From Sipunculus nudus (Eukaryota > Annelida > Sipuncula > Golfingiida > Sipunculidae), in contig CM049307.1 in NCBI GenBank assembly GCA_026874595.1, positions 62,648,370 to 62,712,369 of the forward strand: DNA of 64,000 nt. Direction: 5' to 3'. The first letter of the stretch is position 1, and every line of letters begins with the position of its first letter. The notes beneath the pieces were generated by a model, which was not told where the DNA came from, ran no database searches, and saw nothing but the letters and a program-made list of their open reading frames with translations. Shown here piece by piece: positions 55,360-64,000 of this stretch. The translations under genes were made by a program, and so were the position numbers.

Positions 55360-56675
55360 CCTTCATGTAGGTAGGACTTATCATATTTATTTCGGAACAC
55401 CATATTTTGATATTGTATATACTTCAAACTTAACTGAACAATTGCTTTTGGTTATTGTGGGCGAACGAATAATAACGTGTGATAAATAGTAATATAACAT
55501 TCAAAGTCATGGCCTATGGCTTAATGAATCGATATTGTAAACAGAAAGATACCACGTGCCAAGATAGTGACTTACTGTTTCATATTGCAGGTGGAAATGT
55601 CTGCAGCTGTTGTTACGGACAGCAATGCTGGATCGATGCGGTTATGCATGCAGTACCATGCAAATATTCAATGCAGTATAATGATTCGGCGAATATCCAT
55701 CATTCAAATAAATATCACACATGTGTGTTCGAGGGTTAGAAAAATAAAAAGATACAAAATCGGAATTTAGAGCCGCAGAAATAGTAATAATACTGCGAAG
55801 ACTCATCATTCAAATAATTGCATACATGTATGCGCGAGTGTGTTAGAAATTTAGACAGATACAAATTCTGCACTCACGCCCACAAACATATAACCCAATA
55901 TATTGAACACATCTTGTGTACACTAGAAACAGAAACTATATACATGTAATATATACGGAGCCAGTATGTACGAAATTCAAATAGAAAATCAGGGAATCCT
56001 TCACAGTAGTTAAGCAAATCTGTTAAGATGAAAATTTTCTTATCAATAAGAAACCTTTTCTGTTTGGTTGTAAATGAAATTGTTCAGTAATATTTAGTAT
56101 CCTATGTTCTCAACGTTTTATATATAAAGCAGGTATATCGTTGTTAACGCTTTCATCCCTTTACCAAATATTGTTGAACAAGTGTACATGAACGTACATG
56201 TATATACCTTTAAAAAAATAGCCGTTAAAATGAAATTAATAATTTGAAATACATTACCTGCTGTTTGTCAGTTCCATATTTTATACTCAATTTATGACAT
56301 CCCTCGATATAAGATTATTAATTATAAGATCACAAATGACCGGAGAAATGTGTTGATCTGCAGGAAAAGTCGGTAGGTGTCCGGGCACTCACGGGCCGGG
56401 AAACTTGTAGATTTATCTGGCAGGTTAAATAGTCGGCCGACAATAAAAAATCGGTAGATGGAGGGCCGGCTTTACAGACATACATGCCTCTTCACTCTCA
56501 GGATAAATGACTAAAAATGACAAAGTAAAGCTGAAAATATTTTAATATTAAAGTTCTGAGCTTCTGTCTAAAATATGTAGTCTATTTTACATGCCGGGAA
56601 TATCTAACTTGCCCAGTCTGCTGTAAAAAATTGCCTGTACGCATTTTATTCCATATACAAAATATTAGGTTTTTA
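55360..56675. other. Intergenic between two GT31-like genes
   Basis: About 1.3 kb separates the 394-residue gene from the 546-residue gene. No coding signal. The promoter of the 394-residue gene should lie here, but no element is evident. The stretch near 56340-56470 is GC-richer (GGGCCGG, GTCGGCCG) than its surroundings. Confidence 0.5.
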
Positions 56676-58316
56676 TCAGTTACTTTTCGTTGAGTTCCTT
56701 GGCTCTTCATAGTTTTGTAAAGCAGCCGTCCAAGCATCCTTAAATCTTTTATACAGATTTTTCGGGGGGTATTTTGGAGAAAAACAATAATGTTCCTTTA
56801 TTATTTTCCCCATCCCCAGTGATTCAGCTTCATGCATGCGCATGCATAAACGTTCATACCGAGTGGTGACCTTGACTGCTGCCATCTTAACCAGTATTCC
56901 AGTCGTGTAAATATCTTCTAGCCAGAAAAGCTTCGTGTGTAATGAAGCATTGTACAAGCGCACCGCAAGTGATGTTGGCATAGCGTACGCCAAGCCTCCA
57001 CAGTACTTTGGAAACATTTTATGGGGATAGTCTTCGATGGTCGCTCGCCATTTTTCACGCAGCCCACGACGAGGTGTCAATTTATCTGGAACAACTTTAG
57101 GGCTAGCACAAAGGAAGGAATTTGGCTGAAGAAAGTCATGTTTAACTATTTCATCAATTATTGCAAAAGTGTTCAAGAAAATATCAGAGTCCAGCTTGTA
57201 CAGAACTTTGCTCTTGTAACAAAACGTTGAGACCCATTTGAGAACCATAATAGATTTAAGCGTTAGGTTTCTGTAATGTTCTTTGAAATCCTCCTGTACA
57301 ATGTCATGGAAGTACTCATTTTCTTGCCGTATCATATGCATGGTGTCTTTGCTTTTAACGGCTCCAAGTGGGAAAAATAAAGCGAGACTCACATTTTGGT
57401 AGGACTTAAGAGATCCCCATGTGTCACGGATTCTGCGGCGGTCTCTGAACTCCCATGGGGCTGTAAACACAGCGAACACCACATCTACCATTTTGGCTTG
57501 GCATAATTCCTTATTATTTATAATGTACGGAAAGTCATGAGGATTGGGGGACTCCCACCAAGTGTATGTAAAATTGTCCAAGGAATCGTGTTTCCCAGGC
57601 ATTGTTGTGGGTTTCTCACTTATATCTCCAGACGTTGTGGTACCTGGCTTGAATCCTTCGAAACTAGTACTGAAGGCCGAGGTTGTAACACTTGTATTGT
57701 TGATATCTTTTGCTTTAATATTTATCCTGTCTATACTGACGACTGAATTAGTCAGAGGTTCGATTAACGACTTGTTATGAATGGAAGATATGCCGCTATC
57801 CAATAGATTGTTGACCTTCTTTGTTGTTATTCTGCCTGGGCTCGTAGGGAATGGATTAAACGAAACTGTTGTCCCCTCGACCATGTGCTTCTGCATTTGA
57901 ACTCGTCTATTTACCTTCTCACTAGCTGAATCTTTATGTTCTTTGGTATATCCTCTTGCTCTGGTGATATCTTCTATTTTGGTCCGTGATCTCAAAACAT
58001 GGTTTGTGTCGTCTGATTTTACGGAAGGTGATTTCCCAGTTAAATCCAACAGAGACGGCTTGTTTTTACTACCACTTTCCCCGTTGGTTTCTTTGAGCAT
58101 TTCTTGCTCGCTATTGGCGAGTTTTTCGCTCACTTTCTGGTATAAAGTCTGGCTTTCCGCATCGACCGTCCTCGGATATGGATCAGTCTGACCATCTGCA
58201 CTTTTCTGTTTTGTCACCCAAGGTAACTGCGGTGGCCGAGCCCATATTAACACTCTGTAACCTACCACAGCGACTAGAAAAAGAAATAAGAAGTGCTTTG
58301 TTTTATTGCCTTCCAT
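56676..58316 (-). CDS. GT31-like glycosyltransferase with Ser/Thr-rich stem
   Basis: Uninterrupted 546-residue frame; an in-frame TAG lies upstream with no other ATG in between. Anchor about 8-25. A long stem (about 30-260) rich in Lys/Ser/Thr with several sequons suggests heavy glycosylation. Catalytic landmarks: IRDTWG (296-301), FPLG (315-318), DIVQEDF (338-344), YRNLTLKS (348-355), LDSDIFLN (375-382; first and third Asp of DxD retained, middle Asp is Ser), DYPHKMFPKYCGG (429-441) and EDIYTTG (467-473). Metal binding is therefore plausible. AATAAA lies 26 bases past the stop (56650-56645). It is the closest relative of the neighbouring 394-residue gene by motif wording, so the pair probably arose by tandem duplication. 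Confidence 0.88.
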   Translation of the reverse strand: MEGNKTKHFLFLFLVAVVGYRVLIWARPPQLPWVTKQKSADGQTDPYPRTVDAESQTLYQKVSEKLANSEQEMLKETNGESGSKNKPSLLDLTGKSPSVKSDDTNHVLRSRTKIEDITRARGYTKEHKDSASEKVNRRVQMQKHMVEGTTVSFNPFPTSPGRITTKKVNNLLDSGISSIHNKSLIEPLTNSVVSIDRINIKAKDINNTSVTTSAFSTSFEGFKPGTTTSGDISEKPTTMPGKHDSLDNFTYTWWESPNPHDFPYIINNKELCQAKMVDVVFAVFTAPWEFRDRRRIRDTWGSLKSYQNVSLALFFPLGAVKSKDTMHMIRQENEYFHDIVQEDFKEHYRNLTLKSIMVLKWVSTFCYKSKVLYKLDSDIFLNTFAIIDEIVKHDFLQPNSFLCASPKVVPDKLTPRRGLREKWRATIEDYPHKMFPKYCGGLAYAMPTSLAVRLYNASLHTKLFWLEDIYTTGILVKMAAVKVTTRYERLCMRMHEAESLGMGKIIKEHYCFSPKYPPKNLYKRFKDAWTAALQNYEEPRNSTKSN

Positions 58317-59318
58317 GAAGCAGCAGTCATCAAACTTGCTCGAACCTGTACTCCCGCTGTACGGTGTAAGACGATCCTATAGGTATTATGAATTGAGGTG
58401 TCATCCTATGCGATGTACATGATATTGATTTAATTACAGAACAGGCTGCGGGCGATCCTCTAACAGACCCAAACCTGTTTGTTATTTGTTATATAAACTT
58501 TCTCTCCATGTGATACCTTATCAAGCATATGCCATTCATGATGATTTCAACAAACTTTAAACATGTACTTTGTATAGATTTTTGTATCGGGCATAGATAA
58601 CACATTGAAATAAAATCAAACATAACACTGTCAGGTTTCATACATCGAACGAGTCTAACTTGACTGATATTATCTGTCAAGTTGCCAACTACAGATGTTT
58701 TTTATTATTTAAAAAAGATAATAAGTCCAGCAGCATTGCGAAAAGTGTGGAGACTGACTATGGAAGAGAGAGGAGGAGGGGCGGACGGAGGATAAATGTA
58801 CCCAAGAAAAAATAGAATGTTCCACAAAAAAAAGGGTACCACCAAAACAAATAAAATATTCACCCCAAAAAATAGCATGTACTACACAAAAAGACCGACA
58901 TTCCAGCATAGAAGAAAGAAATATTTTACTTATTGGAGATAATTCAACTGATGGTAACAAAATCAAGAGCTTGTATTGCCTCCGGAGGCCTACGTTCTAT
59001 GAATCTTTCCTTGTCTTACAATAAAATCTTATTCGAGCTTTTAAATTAGAGCTTTAAAAAGGGTATTATAGCATTTGACGTCGATTAGCCGCTTTGACAA
59101 AGTTGACCCGTCTCATGTCTAGCAGTACATGTAAATCTGTGTGGACGCGACACCAGTATATAGAGACCTCTGCCGACTGATTGTTACCCTAAAACCACAA
59201 GGTCAAACCAACGTTTCGCTGCAGCAATATTTTGTCGTTAACGCGATATGTTTGTCAGTTTTACTTATAATTTTGTACCAATATTGCCTGCCTCATCAAT
59301 ATATTTTATCAATATAAA
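58317..59318. other. Intergenic, 5' flank of the 546-aa gene
   Basis: No gene recognised. A-rich stretches at about 58800-58900 give long but low-quality frames only. Confidence 0.45.
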
Positions 59319-59321
59319 ACT

Positions 59322-59373
<52 letters not shown>

Positions 59374-59476
59374 TAGTAATAATAATAATTATAATATAAA
59401 TAATAAAATAATAATTATAATGAAATAATAACAATTGTTATTTTCACTATTATCAGTATTATCACCTCTATCACTA

Positions 59477-59520
<44 letters not shown>

Positions 59521-59530
59521 TTATTATTAC
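59319..59530. repeat. (AAT)n and (ATT)n trinucleotide arrays in inverted arrangement
   Basis: (AAT)n runs cover about 59323-59372 and continue imperfectly to 59425. (ATT)n runs cover about 59478-59530. The two arrays are complementary, so the block can fold into a long imperfect hairpin. Confidence 0.85.
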
Positions 59531-59871
59531 AACAACTATATTTTGTTGGAGCCTGCAAACCTCCACCCGTGACATGAACAAACAAACTCACTCTTCAGTA
59601 AGATTGGGTTCACATCTCGAGTAACATACGAAATACTGAACTAATACCCCTGATTAGTCGGCTTCTATCGCCCTGTGCCACAATGGTACACCATCCTTTG
59701 AATTAAATGCATGTGTTGATCCAGAGTACCGCCAAAATTTGAGTGATTGTTCTTTTAATATTAAGCTAACCAATCCCAAAAGTTTCCCTAATATACTTTT
59801 AACGCTTTTTGCTTAACGATGTAACAGACAAACAGTGACTGCCTGACGAAGCATTTCCTACAGGCATATAG

Positions 59872-60180
59872 CTTGGTGGCGTTATGGTTAAGGGCGCTAG
59901 ACTTGTGACCGCCAGGTTGTGGGTTCGCGTCCCGTGGGCTCGCTAAGTCTTTATCATAATGGTTCGCTCTCTCGACCCAGGAGTGAATGGGTACTGGTCA
60001 TTGGAGGAAGGCATGAATAACCTTCTAATACCTGATATGGCTGCTTGGGTTGTATGCTTCCAAGGAAGGTGAGAAAGGCTACATAAATGAACAAGCGCGA
60101 AAGACCAGGATCTAGGAAGGCAAAGTGTAAAGTCGGATGAGACTGATAACGTCGGTGATAACAGACTACAAACCCCCACC
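59872..60180 (+). mobile_element. tRNA-derived SINE
   Basis: The head reads TGGCGTTATGGTTAAGGGCG (A-box-like, about 59877-59896) and GGTTCGCGTCC (B box, 59922-59932), spaced as in a tRNA-type promoter. No cloverleaf with a usable anticodon and acceptor stem follows. The body contains CCAGGAGTGAATGGGTACTG and GGCTGCTTGGGTTGTATGCT, typical of broadly distributed invertebrate CORE-like SINEs. Part of the tail wording recurs near 30050. The 3' end is not sharply defined. Confidence 0.7.
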
Positions 60181-60231
60181 TTAACCTTTATATAGTCTGT
60201 TTATAGACCATGTGTTAATGACGTCACGCCT

Positions 60232-60440
60232 CAGGTTAGAAGGTCGTTTTTCCAGGCCCTATAGGCTTATATTTTCCTATATGGTGCACGTGCTGGACGC
60301 TCTAGGGAAGTGGTTTCTATCGAATATTTTGCATCATGGGATACTTCGAAATCAAGCTCAACTCATGCACTTTAAATTTTGTTCAGGAAAACGAAGGTTG
60401 TGTATGTCATTTTCACGGAACAGTCCGGTAGCCAAAGGTC
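60232..60440 (+). repeat. Partial copy of the TIR element at 30986-31460
   Basis: It shares AGGTTAGA(A/G)GG, TTTCCAGGCCCTATA, ATG(C/G)TGCAC/ACATG, GGAAAGT/AAGTGGTTTCTATCG, TTGCATCATG(T/G)GATAC and CAGGAAAAC in order. The right terminal inverted repeat is not found, so the copy is truncated or decayed. Confidence 0.65.
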
Positions 60441-61099
60441 AACTCTGCTCTTAACCCTGCTTTAAGGTCTGAACTTTTTTTCTCTATGGATTTTGCTTAC
60501 CCACATATCAGTTGTGAAAAATATGTTGGTTGTCCCGCTGTCAGCCTTGGGCAATTTTTTGCTAATAAACAAAATAGCAAAAATACCTGAATACCTCAAT
60601 ATTTGACATATAATGTCAACCGATACATGGATTCCAGGATAACATTGACCAGAGAATTTATTGCATGTATTGTTAAATCCTTAATGACCACCATTTCAAC
60701 CGACTCACCAGAACAGCGTCCTTTGAGCGTGACCTATTAAAGGGACTTGCATGATAAAAGAATATGTAATTTTCTTGTACGGTATTATGAAGGGTGTAGA
60801 TCTATTCGAACGGACAAAGCTGTCACATGGAAAGCTAAACACTCTAAACATTTATATATGATGATAGTGGGGTCGAAAAGCATTGCAGACATCAGCTGGG
60901 TCATACTTGAAATCACCCCCCCCCCCCTTTCCCTTTATCCGTGACCTTTCACGCAGTCTTTAAATATTTTGTCGAAGGTCATTTATCTGTTGACTTGCAT
61001 ATGTGGCCGCTAACATTCATGGACTTCACAGGAATTAAAGTCATGTATATTTTTATGTTTTGCTTTCCTGGTTGGTTATTTGTTTGCCCTGTCTATCAG

Positions 61100-61295
61100 G
61101 GTCTTCATTACAAAATTTGTAGAGGAACAGGGTGAAACACAAGAAACAACCCTTGAAAAAGACGATCCTGATCACCACCATGAGATTTCTCTATCCCACC
61201 CGAGGCCCATGGTCATTTACTTCGGCGCCTCTGTTTTAAAGCAGATCAGAGATCCAACCATGGAGTTGGTAAACCGTGAAACACATTTTCCGTAA
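61100..61295 (+). CDS. Candidate terminal exon, unknown protein
   Basis: A pyrimidine-rich tract and TATCAG (61094-61099) precede an open stretch reading VFITKFVEEQGETQETTLEK, then DDPDHHHEISLSHPRPMV, ending with TAA at 61295. It looks like the end of a membrane or cytosolic protein, but nothing links it to other exons and I recognise no family. Confidence 0.25.
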
Positions 61296-63677
61296 AAAAA
61301 CACAGCACAGTTTGATGAGGATCCTGGCGGAGCTTGTGGTCTCTCACTACTTTCTAGTTTTTGATGATATCCTTATAATGTAGTTGTCTGGCTCAGATCA
61401 CAAATTTCCCGGTCTGACTTGTTAGGTTTTTCTACCTGTGCCGTGATGTTCCAACATATTCAGAGGCTTTTGTAAAAGTATGGTCGCACTAATACGTTGA
61501 TAAATATCTTTTGAGACACAAACCTCCCTCAGTAAATGAAAAAAATGAAAGAAAAATGCCTGTGGGTAAGGTAGGAACACGGCCACACAGCTCAGACAGG
61601 TTGACGGCACCTCAGGGGCAGTGGGTCTCAGAATCAAACAGTATACTCTCAACCCGCCCGCAGCTGACATGGTTTAGCTGAAGCATACATGATCTTACTT
61701 TCTGAAAAAAAAAAGCTTCATGGAAAATTATTATTTGACCAAGTCCAGGAGAGACTAGAGGTTCCAAGTCCAAGACCTGTAATATTTTTTCGCGATAAGC
61801 AACGAATCAGTGACCTAAATTTCATTTATAGAACATATTATTATATTTCTTTAAAATATATGAAATTTTTAATTTGCACCAGAATGTTAAGACCCCCTTT
61901 TCATAATCAGAATTGGAAATACAAACAAAGAGGAAACTTGAAAAAAGAATGCTATAACAAACCAGGCCTTGAGCATTGAAATAAGACTGTACAGCTGACA
62001 TATGAGTTTAACGTCATTATTCAATAAATTAGTATGACAATACATTTTAATTCTGTTTTATATAGCAATAAGAAAAAAAGATGTGTACGATGAATTTCCA
62101 CAATATTTCTTTCCTTATGTACGCGAGTGACGCGAACCAGAGCCTCGGCTGTACGTTTATTGATATAGCCTTTAGCTAAAATGAGAAATCCTTAATATTT
62201 GTGTCGCAACCGATAGCAAACTATAGTCTTTGTGATTAAAGCCCCCCCCCCCCCCCCCCAACTGGTTTATATAGGTACCTGCTGCAGGCCAAGGTCACCA
62301 TTATTTTTCTATTTTCTTGCGAAATGTCGCTTGGTAATCATGATGCAATACATGATGGCTTAATAAAGGCAAATGAGCAATTATTTAGTGTTTCTTTAGC
62401 CAAAGGCTCTTCACGACAAATCGTTTTTTTGTCTGTATTTTTAATTAATTTTTTATAAATTACAAGTTTTAGATATATAAGTAAATCTCTTAATTGGCGT
62501 TATCATCTCCAGAACAAAAGTTGACATTATAATTATATTACGTGATTCTATAATATATGCCAACTTAATATTATATCATTAACTGCATTTATCCTACCTT
62601 CGTGATCTCTGTGTGCATGTATGTGAATACATCTATATGTTGTAGATTTGCGTCCATGCATTATTTGGGTTCAAAGTTTCAGAAAGCCATTTTTACTTAC
62701 ACCATGATACCGACGAGAAATTTTTCGGGTGGTGGGGGTAAAGTCATGATCGTTTATATAACATGAGTTTTGGCGCTGAAGTCTCCAGGTATTCCTGAGA
62801 TATTTGATAAAAGAAATGACGTCATATGTGAAACCATTCATACACATCAGTTGTCATATTTTGGGTCACCTCCCTCTAAAACTCTGTTCATTTTTTTTAA
62901 ACAATCCAAACTATTAGTCTTTTCCGGGTAGAATCAGAAATTGAAGAAATGAGTTCGGCTTGAACAGGTAAGTCGTCATATATGTGGCAATAACTCAGAT
63001 CACATAGCAGACGAATAATCCATATTTATATGATGCTTGCTGATGGTAATATGATGCTGATTGGAGCCATACATATACCTGAGATATGTAGCAAATTTGT
63101 AATAAGACTTGATATATTATATGCAAACACATACAACTTTTACATTTGCGATCGATCAATGATGAATTTCCGTAAAGGTGCCCCGTTGATATAATTGGAC
63201 TCAAATTATGCTCATTAAATTCCCCCGCTAACCAAATAAAATCTCGTTTAATTTTAAATATCGGGCCTCCCCTGACACAAGGGTATAAATCAAAAGGTGT
63301 ATAACGGCTTCGATCTTATTGTTTTATTATGAAGGTCATACATAGGTAAAAGGATTTTATTCTTTTATTGTATAACATTTTTTTTCTAGAACGTTTGGTC
63401 ATCTACATCCATATGAAGTGTTTGATTATACTTCAATTTATAACCCTCGATCGATTGTGTAGTTAACGTTTACATCAGAAATACATGTTTTTATCTAGTT
63501 TGAAATATGACAATCATTTTAAACCAAGCTGATTGCTGTATAAAATATATTGCATTTTATCAGTCTCCTGTCTTAAAGAATTGTAGTTTTATATAACTGG
63601 TTATGTAGCCTTCCAGGCAGTCTTAAACCTATAGTACCCCTATAAACCCTGGCGACAACCTACGACACCAGAATTAA
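61296..63677. other. Intergenic, no recognised genes
   Basis: AT-rich. A C-run of about 16 lies at 62243-62258. No frame looks coding apart from low-quality ones. Confidence 0.45.
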
Positions 63678-63746
63678 TGCTACGTCCAAACGGGACAAGC
63701 TTTGGCGGGTCTCTACCCTGTGCTATTTGAGGAGCCGGAGACAAGG

Positions 63747-63957
63747 ATGGGCCCTGTATCAAGTACACCAGCCGACGACAGGACATATGACAACCCACGT
63801 CACCTGGCGACAGCCTACGACAGGACCTTCATCAATCCACGTCACCCGGCGACAGCCTACGACAGCACCTACGTGAGTAGAAGACAGGCTAGGCTCACTG
63901 ACGTCAAAATGCTGTCGCCTGAGATTTTTGAACTTGTTGAAAATCCAGCGGCGACAG
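63747..63957 (+). CDS. Probable first coding exon, partial gene running off the window
   Basis: An ATG in strong context (ACAAGG ATG G) opens 70 codons plus one base, ending at a consensus donor (GCGACAG|GTAAGT, 63957/63958). An in-frame TAA lies at 63675. The peptide has two tandem 14-residue repeats (42 bp in DNA, cores at 63796 and 63838) of the form NPRHxATAYDxTxx, preceded by YD and followed by RRQARLTDVKMLSPEIFELV. Repeated Tyr-Asp and Asn-Pro pairs are notable. There is no signal peptide or membrane segment. Without the donor, the frame also stays open to the window end. Family unknown. Confidence 0.5.
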
Positions 63958-64000
63958 GTAAGTCCACGGGTGCACCACTAACTAGAGATATTCTGTTGTC

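Noticed and set aside
59876..59950. Possible tRNA gene
   Set aside because: A and B boxes are present, but no proper acceptor stem or anticodon arm; the continuing conserved body identifies a SINE.

Overview
This is a eukaryotic, animal-type genomic window. It is AT-rich and has spliced genes with GT-AG introns, long AT microsatellites, homopolymer G/C tracts, a Ty3/gypsy remnant with one LTR, a CR1/L2-like LINE tail, a tRNA-derived SINE and several short terminal-inverted-repeat elements. The repeat style and the expanded family of single-exon, type II beta-1,3-galactosyltransferase-like genes suggest a lophotrochozoan, most likely a marine mollusc such as a bivalve. That assignment is inference.

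Layout. 2.4-10.0 kb (minus): a six-exon gene for a 357-residue fatty-acid hydroxylase/sterol desaturase superfamily protein. All splice phases close, all three histidine boxes are present, and the protein ends in a KKxx-type ER-retrieval signal. Its introns carry a perfect-centre palindrome, two small TIR elements and AT/GA microsatellites. 13.5-15.0 kb: a decayed Ty3/gypsy pol fragment, a polypurine tract and a 3' LTR. 15.7-16.8 and 22.2-24.0 kb (minus): two GT31-like glycosyltransferases. 18.4-19.0 kb: a LINE 3' end. 29-33 kb: repeats, a TIR element and a frameshifted repeat-rich coding relic. 34.4-38.3 kb (minus): a small type II membrane ORF plus several splice-compatible candidate exons, possibly one unrecognised gene. 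39.2-43.6 kb: an old direct segmental duplication whose second copy carries a clean 549-bp MITE insertion. 44.6-45.5 kb: an 876-bp fold-back element with 334-bp arms and a perfect 8-bp target duplication. 46.2-47.7 kb (minus): a B4GALNT-like (GT12-type) glycosyltransferase with a four-codon first exon. 54.2-55.4 and 56.7-58.3 kb (minus): two more GT31-like glycosyltransferases. 63.7 kb to the end (plus): a likely first coding exon running off the window.

The five glycosyltransferases are all on the minus strand, are all predicted Golgi type II membrane proteins, and have (nearly) intronless catalytic regions. Four are diverged GT31 paralogues with different stem lengths and different degrees of conservation of the metal-binding DxD motif. 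One of them (349 aa) has lost the third Asp and may be a pseudoenzyme. Together they look like a lineage-specific cluster for building galactose/GalNAc-type glycans, although no substrate can be read from the sequence.
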